A stretch of 64,000 nt of DNA from Algoriphagus sp. TR-M9 (lineage in GTDB: Bacteria; Bacteroidota; Bacteroidia; Cytophagales; Cyclobacteriaceae): the NCBI RefSeq assembly GCF_027594545.1, contig NZ_CP115160.1, positions 2,675,001 through 2,739,000 on the forward strand. The letters are read 5' to 3'. Below, one piece after another: positions 9,767-17,118 of the stretch. The notes under the pieces are model-generated. The model saw only the letters and a list, made by a program, of their open reading frames with translations. It had not been told where the DNA came from and ran no database searches. Both the position numbers and the translations under genes were made by a program. Within the stretch, counting starts at the first letter, position 1. Every line of letters starts with the position of its first letter.

Positions 9767-9834
9767 CGTCTTTGCGAGGAGCGAAGTAATCTCTAATCCC
9801 TTTTTACCAGACTGCTTCGTTCCTCGCAGTGACG
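9767..9834. repeat. REP-like palindromic element (second, inverted pair)
   Basis: The left arm (9767-9792, starting CGTCTTTGCGAGGAGCGAAG) and the right arm (9809-9834, ending TTCCTCGCAGTGACG) are reverse complements over 26 bases with five mismatches. Both arms match the first copy at 9610. It can fold into a long hairpin and lies just past the stop codon of the ATPase gene, so it may also end or stabilise that transcript. Confidence 0.6.
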
Positions 9835-9840
9835 TTGCTC

Positions 9841-9866
9841 ACTTCGGTCTCCGGTCTTCCGACTTC
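9841..9866. repeat. 26-bp microrepeat flanking the ATPase gene (left copy)
   Basis: The bases ACTTCGGTCTCCGGTCTTCC and the next six are the reverse complement of 10583-10608 with two mismatches, so the ATPase gene sits between inverted copies. A shorter relative (CTCCGGTCTTCCG) lies at 11138-11150 directly after the adaptor stop codon. Confidence 0.55.
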
Positions 9867-9873
9867 CCAACTT

Positions 9874-10569
9874 CTACACGTGAAACTGCTCCCGGATATT
9901 CTCTGTCACCACTTTACCATCGAAGAGATTGATGATTCGGTGAGCGTAGTTGGCATCATGGGGAGAGTGAGTTACCATTACGATGGTTGTTCCTTCGTTA
10001 TTCAGTTCTTCGAGAAGACGCATCACCTCTTCGCCATTGGTAGAATCCAGGTTACCTGTAGGTTCATCGGCAAGGATCACAGAAGGCTTCGCTACAATAG
10101 CTCTGGCGATAGCCACACGCTGCTGCTGACCACCGGAAAGCTGCTGCGGGAAGTGGTTTCTTCTGTGCATGATGTTCATTCGGGTAAGCACCTCTTCCAC
10201 TCGTTTTTTGCGCTCATCAGTTGGGATTTTTAAGTACAAAAGTGGAAGTTCCACATTTTCGAATACCGTCAGTTCATCGATCAGGTTAAAGCTCTGGAAT
10301 ACAAAGCCAATGTTACCTTTTCTAAGGGATGACCTTTTGCGCTCCGAGAATTTGGCTACTTCCTGATCCAAGAAATGGTATTCCCCATCGTCAGGATTAT
10401 CGAGTAGGCCCAGGATATTCAGCAAGGTGGATTTCCCACAGCCTGAGGGCCCCATAATAGCGACGAATTCACCTTTTTTGATTTCGATCTGTATGCTGTC
10501 CAATGCAGTGGTTTCCACCTCCTCGGTAGCGTACATTTTTCTGAGATTGACGGTTTTGATGACGTTCAT
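9874..10569 (-). CDS. ABC transporter ATP-binding protein (LolD/MacB type)
   Basis: This cytoplasmic ATPase drives the FtsX-type permeases encoded downstream. All family motifs are present: Walker [11 protein letters not shown]-loop FVFQSFNL, signature [14 protein letters not shown], Walker [14 protein letters not shown] and the switch His in MVTHS. With the start at 10569 ([13 protein letters not shown]) it has 231 residues, the usual length. An upstream in-frame ATG at 10623 would add 18 residues, but these are encoded by the microrepeat at 10583-10608 and are not family-like, so I reject it. It is transcribed between the adaptor gene and the permeases; spacers of 250 to 650 bases mean it is not a tightly packed operon. 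Confidence 0.93.
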   Translation of the reverse strand: MNVIKTVNLRKMYATEEVETTALDSIQIEIKKGEFVAIMGPSGCGKSTLLNILGLLDNPDDGEYHFLDQEVAKFSERKRSSLRKGNIGFVFQSFNLIDELTVFENVELPLLYLKIPTDERKKRVEEVLTRMNIMHRRNHFPQQLSGGQQQRVAIARAIVAKPSVILADEPTGNLDSTNGEEVMRLLEELNNEGTTIVMVTHSPHDANYAHRIINLFDGKVVTENIREQFHV

Positions 10570-10582
10570 GTGAGTTAAGTTT

Positions 10583-10608
10583 GAAGACGGAAGACCGAAG
10601 ACCGAAGT
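10583..10608. repeat. 26-bp microrepeat flanking the ATPase gene (right copy)
   Basis: The tandem-like GAAGACGGAAGACCGAAGACC stretch is a near-exact inverted copy of 9841-9866 and lies 14 bases upstream of the ATPase start codon. The internal unit GAAGACCGAAGACC suggests growth by slippage. Confidence 0.5.
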
Positions 10609-10726
10609 CATGGGATCCTCCAACTTTGTTTGTAATATTTTGATACTATATTTTTTTTATCCTAAAGAAGGTTCCTAAAACTAGCATAGACCACCTCGGT
10701 CTCCTCTCCTCGGACTTCCAGCTAAT

Positions 10727-11078
10727 TTATTTAATGGCATTCTTAAACCCTATAATCATGTTCATGAGATTATAGCATTCAGAATAGTGTTTTTTGAACT
10801 CTGTTTCTCCTGTATATTTTCTTCTTTTTGCTTTATATAAACATGTAACTACCTCCGCCAAAGACCTTAAAGAATAGCCAACAAATCTTCCTTGTTCTGG
10901 GTTAGTCTGACCAATTGAACCTTCAGCGATATTAAGTGCTATTGAATCTACAGCTCTTCGAATAGCTGGTCAAATTGTAAATCTCCTCTTTTGGATATTC
11001 CTTTGACAACTCATGAATTTCTTCAGCCAGATCCATCGCCTTGTGCCAAATGATCAATTTTTCAAACTTGAAACTCCT
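10727..11078 (-). pseudogene. broken four-helix-bundle protein gene (S23 / rRNA intervening-sequence protein family)
   Basis: On the minus strand the codons from 11078 read RSFKFEKLIIWHKAMDLAEE and on to IYNLTS, then leave frame. A shift near 10961-10967 restores a good frame, DSIALNIAEGSIGQTNPEQG onward to IIGFKNAIK and a stop at 10727. The joined product would be about 117 residues, the normal size of this small family. Two lesions are visible: a two-base loss (or equivalent) inside the TSQIRRAVDS region, and AGG where the family has its ATG start. No other in-frame ATG exists before a TGA. The family has no agreed function; many copies are scattered between genes or inside 23S rRNA genes. 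It lies between the adaptor and ATPase genes on the same strand. Confidence 0.85.
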
Positions 11079-11155
11079 ATCCGATCAGCTTAAATTTTGA
11101 CTACAATCGCTCTTATTTATCCTAAATCTTCTTCTGTCTCCGGTCTTCCGTCTCT

Positions 11156-12403
11156 CTACCTCATCTCCAGCACCTCATTATCCCCAAAGTTTTCGTAACC
11201 GCTGATGATGACTTTTTCTCCCTCGACCAGTCCTTCCAGTACTTCGTAATACTCGGGATTTTTTCTTCCCAATCTGATGTTTCTCTTTTCTGCGTTTCCT
11301 GCGGAATTGATCACAAAAACCCAATTTCCTCCGGTGTCCTTAAAGAAACCTCCAGTTGGCAATAGCAGACTTTGCTCACTGTCACCCAGCTCGAGTCGGA
11401 TCCGTACACTTTGCCCACGACGTATGCCTCGGGGACTTTCACCGGTGAACTTCATGTCCACTTCGAAGCGACCATTGGTAATGGTAGGGTAGATTTTCAT
11501 GATTTCCAGTTCATGATCCACACCGCTCAGCGTAAACTTTCCCCTCAGGCCCTGTCCGATTCTCGGCAGATACAATTCGTCTATGGGTACTCGTACTTTA
11601 AATTCATCCAGCACATCGATCTGCCCATACCGCTCACCTGAATTGATCGCCTGACCTACTTCTATCTGCTCCATGGCAAGCTGCCCTGCGATAGGAGCTT
11701 TGATCACCAGATTATTCAAAATCTGCCCCACCCCTTCCAAGGAAGCATTCATTCTATTCTCGGATTGCCGCAGCTGCTGCAGTTGATAAGATCTGGCTAT
11801 GGAGTCACTTTTATAAGAGGCATAAGTCAATTCTCTCCTTTTAAGATTGTACTCGTACTGCTCCGCCACTTCCTCAAACTCCCTATCTGATACCAGTTTC
11901 TTTTCGTGTAGCTCCTTAAAACGCTTGTATTGGGGCTCAAGCAAACTGATCTGGTAATCGATCTCTGCCAGTTGACCTTGCTGACTCAGGTCGTTTTGAT
12001 CCAGAAACAGACGGGTCTGACGGAGATTGTTGATTTGTTCGTACAGCATAGTTTCCCGCTGCATCACATCCAGTTGGAGATTCGAATTGTTCATGATCAA
12101 AATGGTATCTCCTACTTCCACCAATGCACCGGATTCACGTACCAGCTGGGCTACCATGCCACCTTCTACCGCATCCAGGTAAAAAGTCTGAGCCGGTTCT
12201 ATCTGTCCGGACACCAAGATGTAGTCGGTAAATTCACCCTTGCTCACTGTGGCTATGCTGAGACGATCTTTCTCCACATTCATGGTGGATCTATGGTCAG
12301 CAAACCCGATTTGGTATATAATCCCGGCCACTAATACTACTCCGCCGATAATCCATGCAATCTTCCTGGGTGTCCAGGTCTTCTTTTGTATTTTTCTATC
12401 CAT
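11156..12403 (-). CDS. HlyD/MacA-type periplasmic adaptor (membrane fusion protein)
   Basis: This 415-residue protein would link the inner membrane permease to an outer membrane channel. It has one membrane helix near 14-34 (KIAWIIGGVVLVAGIIY), a lipoyl-like half (about 60-105), a long coiled-coil hairpin (about 110-210), the second lipoyl half with NLVIKAPIAGQLAMEQIEVG near 230, then the barrel domain and a MacA-like C-terminal part (GLVEGEKVIISG). There is no lipobox, so it is anchored by the helix. It is the promoter-proximal gene of the export cluster, and the divergent sigma-54 regulator begins 328 bases away. No TolC-type gene lies in the window. Confidence 0.92.
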   Translation of the reverse strand: MDRKIQKKTWTPRKIAWIIGGVVLVAGIIYQIGFADHRSTMNVEKDRLSIATVSKGEFTDYILVSGQIEPAQTFYLDAVEGGMVAQLVRESGALVEVGDTILIMNNSNLQLDVMQRETMLYEQINNLRQTRLFLDQNDLSQQGQLAEIDYQISLLEPQYKRFKELHEKKLVSDREFEEVAEQYEYNLKRRELTYASYKSDSIARSYQLQQLRQSENRMNASLEGVGQILNNLVIKAPIAGQLAMEQIEVGQAINSGERYGQIDVLDEFKVRVPIDELYLPRIGQGLRGKFTLSGVDHELEIMKIYPTITNGRFEVDMKFTGESPRGIRRGQSVRIRLELGDSEQSLLLPTGGFFKDTGGNWVFVINSAGNAEKRNIRLGRKNPEYYEVLEGLVEGEKVIISGYENFGDNEVLEMR

Positions 12404-12731
12404 TGTGTGTATCTGCCATTTTCGGCTACTCCCTTTATGCCAAATGGCATGCCATGCAAAATATCGCCCCTACTGGCTTTTTGGCTTGTTTTCTTAGAAA
12501 ATCAACCTTAGGATCGCGAACATTTTCGTCCGCAGGCGAACAAAAGAATTCAAAGTCGGATTATTTTTGACTAATTTGAAGGTAGGCTCCCAATGCGGAA
12601 AACATGCCCAAAACGTCCGAAATCAAACGTTTTCTGATTAATTCTGCGCTGTCAGCATTTCGGTATGCTTTTGGAACAAGGGAGAAGTAACCTGGAAAAC
12701 TTTTATACCCCAGTCTAAACTCTTTAGCATA
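12404..12731. promoter_or_regulatory. divergent control region between exporter and sigma-54 regulator
   Basis: No gene is seen here. Near the exporter side three alternating TGCCA/TGGCA units form overlapping palindromes (12438-12449 and 12445-12454). Read on the minus strand this gives TGGCAT-GCCAT-TTGGC, close to a sigma-54 -24/-12 element but with GG where the -12 GC should be, so it is only a weak candidate. A wider inverted repeat AAAACG...CGTTTT (12610-12633) could be an enhancer site for the regulator. The arrangement, regulator divergent from target, fits autogenous and target control from one region. Confidence 0.4.
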
Positions 12732-14120
12732 ATGAGCGAGCACAAAACCGGCAAAATCCTAATCGTAGATGATAATGAAGATCTGCTAAAAGCAGCGAAG
12801 ATTTTTCTCAAAAGGCATTTTGCCCAGGTGGATACCGAGACCAACCCGGATCTGCTTCCCATTCTCACCCATAATGAGTCTTATGATGTGATCATGCTGG
12901 ACATGAACTTCACCAAAGATGTGAGTTCGGGACAGGAGGGTTTTTACTGGCTGGATAGGATTCTGGAACTGGATCCTTCGGCTGTGGTGGTGCTCATTAC
13001 TGCCTATGGAGATGTGAACTTAGCTGTGAAAGCCATCAAAGAAGGAGCTACCGATTTCGTCTTGAAGCCTTGGGAAAATGAACGCCTGCTAGCCACCTTG
13101 AATTCTGCCCTGCAGCTGCGCAAAAAGAAAATGGAAGTAGACCTACTTCGGGATCAAAAACAGACATTGCAGCAGGATATGGACAATAAGTTCAAGGATA
13201 TCATAGGGCAAAGTGAAGCCATGCAAAAAGTCTTCGAAACCATAGAGCGAGTGGCGGTGACCGATGCCAATGTATTGATTCTGGGAGAAAACGGAACAGG
13301 AAAAGAACTAATTGCCAGAGCTATACACAGAAATTCAAGACGCTCCAAAGAAGCATTCGTAGGGGTTGACCTAGGGTCAATAACACAAACCCTTTTTGAA
13401 TCAGAGCTTTTTGGCCACAAAAAAGGCTCCTTTACCGATGCTAAGGATGACAGGGCCGGTAGGTTTGAGCAGGCACATAAGGGCACTTTGTTTTTGGATG
13501 AAATCGGTAACCTCCCCCTGCCCTTGCAGAGCAAGTTACTGGCAGCACTGCAAAATCGGCAAGTGACCCGTGTGGGGGCTAACCGTCCGGTGGATGTGAA
13601 CATCCGACTGATCTCAGCCACCAATATGCCTATACACAATATGGTCTATGAAAATGGCTTTCGCCAGGATTTACTTTACAGAATCAACACCATAGAAATT
13701 CAGCTACCGCCTCTTCGGGAACGAGTGGAAGACATACCGCTTTTGGCAGATCATTTTATCGCCTTTTACTCCAAAAAATACAACAAAGACATCCGCAAAG
13801 CTTCGGAGCCCCTCATAAAACGCATGAGCAAGTACCACTGGCCCGGCAACATCCGGGAGCTTCAGCATAGTGTAGAACGGGCTGTGATCATGAGCAATCA
13901 TAATGTACTGCAGCCTGAGGATCTCTTTTTACAGAAAATGTCCCAGCCTGAAAAACAAGAGGAATCGGTGAGTCTGGAGCACCTGAACATAGAGGATGTA
14001 GAACGTATTTTGATCAGAAAGGCACTTCAGAAGCATAATGGACACATTACCCGTGCAGCAGAGGAACTGGGACTTACACGATCATCCCTTTATAGAAGAT
14101 TAGAAAAATATGGTCTATAA
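12732..14120 (+). CDS. sigma-54-dependent response regulator, NtrC family
   Basis: This 462-residue cytoplasmic activator has a receiver domain (phospho-acceptor Asp57 in IMLDMNF, acidic pair in IVDDNED), a central AAA+ domain (Walker A GENGTGKE, Walker B GTLFLDEIGNLP) and a C-terminal Fis-type helix-turn-helix (HITRAAEELGLTRSSLYRR). The sigma-54 contact loop, usually GAFTGA, reads GSFTDA; Ala to Ser and Gly to Asp changes are seen in Bacteroidota homologues, but their effect is not settled. It overlaps the kinase gene by 11 bases, so the two are a coupled pair. The divergent MacB-like exporter at 3934-12403 is the likely target. Confidence 0.95.
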   Translation: MSEHKTGKILIVDDNEDLLKAAKIFLKRHFAQVDTETNPDLLPILTHNESYDVIMLDMNFTKDVSSGQEGFYWLDRILELDPSAVVVLITAYGDVNLAVKAIKEGATDFVLKPWENERLLATLNSALQLRKKKMEVDLLRDQKQTLQQDMDNKFKDIIGQSEAMQKVFETIERVAVTDANVLILGENGTGKELIARAIHRNSRRSKEAFVGVDLGSITQTLFESELFGHKKGSFTDAKDDRAGRFEQAHKGTLFLDEIGNLPLPLQSKLLAALQNRQVTRVGANRPVDVNIRLISATNMPIHNMVYENGFRQDLLYRINTIEIQLPPLRERVEDIPLLADHFIAFYSKKYNKDIRKASEPLIKRMSKYHWPGNIRELQHSVERAVIMSNHNVLQPEDLFLQKMSQPEKQEESVSLEHLNIEDVERILIRKALQKHNGHITRAAEELGLTRSSLYRRLEKYGL

Positions 14121-15462
14121 GCGGTTTTCCATAGGAGTCACGCTCCGGATTCTGGGGATCATTGTCTCACTTTTCATTGGGCTTTGGATGTATTTCCGAC
14201 AAGGCTTATGGCTCGCTCCCGCCATTCTGGGGATACTAGCTCTGGCCCAGGTTTTAGAACTGATCTATTATGTCAATTCTGTAAACCACAAACTGGCGCG
14301 TTTTCTGGACTCCATCCGGTATGCGGATTTTTCCAGTTCATTTACTTCTGACAGCAAAATGGGGGAATCTTTTAAGGAAGTGAACATGTCCTTCAATGAG
14401 GTGATGGAGGTGTTCAAGCAAACCCGGGCAGAGAAGGAAGAGCAGATGCTTTTTCTGCAGGTCATCATACAGCACATCAATACCGGCATCATTTCCTTCA
14501 ATGCTGAAGGCAAAATCGGTGTCATCAATAATGCCGCCAAGCACCTGCTGCAGATTCCCCAGTTTCGTGACATTTCGGATTTGGCTAAGCTATCCAAGGA
14601 ACTATTGGAAAAGGTGCTGGAAATGAAACCCGGGCAGAGAATTTCGAAAAAGGTCAATTCTTCCCTTCACCTGATCATCCAGTCCACTTCCCTGAAAATG
14701 GGAGGCCAAAGCTGGACCTTGCTTTCCCTACAAAACATCAATGCCGAGCTACAGTCCAATGAACTGGAAGCCTGGCAAAATCTGACCAAAGTACTCCGAC
14801 ATGAGATCATGAACTCCATCACTCCTATATCCAGCCTGGTGGATTCCCTCCGGACTATTTTGGATGAGGACAGCTACGTGCAGCAGGAAGGTTTTCTGAT
14901 CAAAAGAGACGGGTTCCAGGACATGCAGGAAGGGCTGGACACCATTGCAAACCGAAGTAAGGGACTGGTAAGCTTCGTAAATGCCTACCGGGACTACACC
15001 AATATTCCTACCCCTAAAAAGGTTTTGATGCCGGTCAGTCAGCTTTTTGAAAATGTACTTAATCTGATGAAGGAGGACCTGAAAAATGCTGAAGTGAAGA
15101 TCGAAACCGCGATAAAACCAGAGGATCTTCAGATCCACTGTGACCCGGACCTGATCACCATGATCTTGATCAACCTGGTGAAAAACGCTTCAGAATCCAT
15201 GCAGTCGCAGGCAGACCGGGTCATCGGGCTGACTGCTATCAGCCAAGGAGATCTGGGAATGAGTATTCAGGTGGAAGACTCCGGTCCAGGGATTGTACCA
15301 GAAGCATTGGAAAGAATCTTCGTGCCGTTTTACTCTACCAAAAAAACAGGGAGTGGCATAGGATTGGCCATTTCCAGACAGATCATGAACCTCCACCGAG
15401 GCAGCTTACAGGTGACTTCCATCCCCAATGAACGTACAGTATTTACCTTGACTTTCAGGTAA
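14110..15462 (+). CDS. membrane sensor histidine kinase (NtrY-like)
   Basis: This 450-residue kinase phosphorylates the regulator encoded just upstream. It has two adjacent membrane helices (about 8-30 and 36-56) with almost no periplasmic loop, a linker with HAMP-like character, a PAS-like domain (about 110-215), a DHp domain with phospho-accepting His231 in LRHEIMNSITP, and a full catalytic domain (N-box NLVKNASES, G1 EDSGPGIVP, F-box FVPFYSTKK, G2 GSGIGLAIS). The lack of an outer sensor domain suggests that it senses membrane or cytoplasmic signals, as expected for an envelope-stress switch of an exporter. It ends 33 bases before the convergent gene at 15496. Confidence 0.94.
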   Translation: MVYKRFSIGVTLRILGIIVSLFIGLWMYFRQGLWLAPAILGILALAQVLELIYYVNSVNHKLARFLDSIRYADFSSSFTSDSKMGESFKEVNMSFNEVMEVFKQTRAEKEEQMLFLQVIIQHINTGIISFNAEGKIGVINNAAKHLLQIPQFRDISDLAKLSKELLEKVLEMKPGQRISKKVNSSLHLIIQSTSLKMGGQSWTLLSLQNINAELQSNELEAWQNLTKVLRHEIMNSITPISSLVDSLRTILDEDSYVQQEGFLIKRDGFQDMQEGLDTIANRSKGLVSFVNAYRDYTNIPTPKKVLMPVSQLFENVLNLMKEDLKNAEVKIETAIKPEDLQIHCDPDLITMILINLVKNASESMQSQADRVIGLTAISQGDLGMSIQVEDSGPGIVPEALERIFVPFYSTKKTGSGIGLAISRQIMNLHRGSLQVTSIPNERTVFTLTFR

Positions 15463-15495
15463 AAATTCTTTTACGAAGTAAATTTTCAAGTAAAC

Positions 15496-17118
15496 CTAGT
15501 CCAGGATTTTCGGCTCTACCCATAGCAAAGTCAGTAAAACCAGGAGCAAAGCATACCAAATCCAGTCCGAGGGCTTTTGACCGCTTTTCGCCTCAGAAGA
15601 AATAGAAGAGGCATTCTGGTTTTGCTTCAAAAAATCTGCAAAAAGCTTCGTTCTGAAAACACCTAACCATTCCTCCCTACCATAAGCATAGTATTCCAGG
15701 GTATCGCCCAGGGAAACCCAGCCAGAATCCGGACTGATCAATTCAACAGCCTTGGAAAAAGGATTGACCAAAGATGGCCTGGAATAAAGTGTGTCGCTAC
15801 CCACCCTGGCAAAATCCTGATCAAAACGCTCCTGATTCAAAGTCAGGCCTGCTGTACCCCCTTGGAAAACCGGTGCTTCCAAAACTACAGAGGCGGGCTC
15901 TTCCGGAAGCAGAGCACCTAAAATCTCGCTCCAGATTTTCCGGTACCGCAGGCTGTCACCGGCTAGCTTGATGGGAAAGGTCTGCCCCAGCAAACTCACG
16001 CCAACCTTAGCATTACCAACTCTTTGAACCGCTAAGGAATTTCCAAAATTTCGTATCTGGGCAGGTTTAGCTTTCCATTCAAACGGAGCCGCATAAAGCT
16101 CCTCCTCTAGTTCCCTGGACGATTCACTACTCAGCCTTTCCGCTTCAAAATCTGTATTCAGGGCACTATTTATACGTTTGACTTCTGACTGAACATCGTT
16201 CAAGTTCAGCAGTAGCACAGCCGCACCTGCTTCAATAGCCGCCTTCACTTCCTGCTTTTCCAGTTGGCTTGGGTCAATGATCAAAAACTGGACAGCATCG
16301 GAATTCCTAGCTCCGGACTGAATAAATGCACTTTTGGAAACCTTGATTTCCTCGCTCACAGACTGACCAGTTTGGGTTAAGTATTGGCTTAAAAATCGGA
16401 GTTCAGGATCCGGAAACCCAAACTTCAAGCTATACTGTACGGGGCTGGGAGCCGTGGAGTAAAACCGGATTTTTCCCTTCAAAGTATCGTTGACAAGAAA
16501 ATCCAGCTCATTTCTGCCGATCAACTGCACAGGAAATTCAAGCTTAAACTCAGCCTTCCCATTCTTTAGGTGCTGCTCAGCCAGCACTTCTTCACCCTGG
16601 ATAAGCTTCAGATGAGCCGAATCTCTGACATTTAAGTAACCGTAAATCATTTGGTTTTCCCCCTGCTTCAGGATGGCTTTCCAGTTTAAAAACGAAAGCC
16701 CTTGATGATCAGAAAATGGTATCCAATTCACCTTTTCCCCAGAGAATTTCAATAAATCAAGACGGGAAAAGTCAGCCCCTAAAAGGTAAATGGGCCCCGG
16801 TTCCCCATGATACGTATTTATTTTTAGCTCTTTCTTAAGGTTCAAACTATCCTTCCAGAACCTGATTTGCTCCTTGGAAACATCCTCAGAATACAGCAGC
16901 AGGCCGTTACCTGGATTGCTGTACCTCCAGCTGGGCTGCAAAATGAATGCTATTAAGGCCAGAAAAAAGAGGCTGTTCAAAACAGTTTTAACCCATTTTT
17001 TGAGTGAGGAATCCTTGGATCTGTATATCCAATACAGCTGAATCCCCAGAATGCATGCTATCAATAGGATGAACAGGTAAGCCCAGGGCCAAGAAATCAA
17101 AGGTTCGAATTGAATCAT
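15496..17118 (-). CDS. membrane protein of the MoxR/DUF58 cluster, last gene
   Basis: The function is not known. The 540-residue protein has two N-terminal membrane helices (about 10-30 and 40-58), a large soluble region and a C-terminal helix (WIWYALLLVLLTLLWVEP). This helix-domain-helix plan is common in BatA-cluster proteins, and the soluble part has stretches (FLIIDPSQLEKQEVKAAIEA, GAAVLLLNL) that look like the glutamine-amidotransferase-like or VWA-like folds of such proteins; this is inference. I chose the ATG at 17118 because it overlaps the upstream stop codon as ATGA; an ATG five codons earlier (17133) is possible. It is the promoter-distal gene, 33 bases from the convergent kinase gene. 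Confidence 0.8.
   Translation of the reverse strand: MIQFEPLISWPWAYLFILLIACILGIQLYWIYRSKDSSLKKWVKTVLNSLFFLALIAFILQPSWRYSNPGNGLLLYSEDVSKEQIRFWKDSLNLKKELKINTYHGEPGPIYLLGADFSRLDLLKFSGEKVNWIPFSDHQGLSFLNWKAILKQGENQMIYGYLNVRDSAHLKLIQGEEVLAEQHLKNGKAEFKLEFPVQLIGRNELDFLVNDTLKGKIRFYSTAPSPVQYSLKFGFPDPELRFLSQYLTQTGQSVSEEIKVSKSAFIQSGARNSDAVQFLIIDPSQLEKQEVKAAIEAGAAVLLLNLNDVQSEVKRINSALNTDFEAERLSSESSRELEEELYAAPFEWKAKPAQIRNFGNSLAVQRVGNAKVGVSLLGQTFPIKLAGDSLRYRKIWSEILGALLPEEPASVVLEAPVFQGGTAGLTLNQERFDQDFARVGSDTLYSRPSLVNPFSKAVELISPDSGWVSLGDTLEYYAYGREEWLGVFRTKLFADFLKQNQNASSISSEAKSGQKPSDWIWYALLLVLLTLLWVEPKILD

Larger units (their letters stand above)
9480..9873. other. 394-bp spacer holding REP-like repeats
   Basis: No gene is supported here. 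The stretch next to the permease start repeats GATTTACGA/TTTTT-type units and resembles the leader of the first permease gene. The rest is taken up by palindromic repeat elements at 9610-9666 and 9767-9834 and by a purine/pyrimidine-biased microrepeat at 9841-9866, each listed separately. Confidence 0.5.

Noticed and set aside
9605..9796. A 63-codon plus-strand frame between the second permease and the ATPase gene
   Set aside because: It is translated from the REP-like repeats and has the composition of repeat DNA.
12438..12454. A sigma-54 promoter for the adaptor gene on the minus strand
   Set aside because: The -24 part fits (TGGCAT), but the essential GC of the -12 part reads GG at the right spacing, so it is kept only as a weak candidate in the region entry.
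13154..13639. A 161-codon minus-strand frame
   Set aside because: It is the antisense shadow of the AAA+ domain of the sigma-54 regulator.
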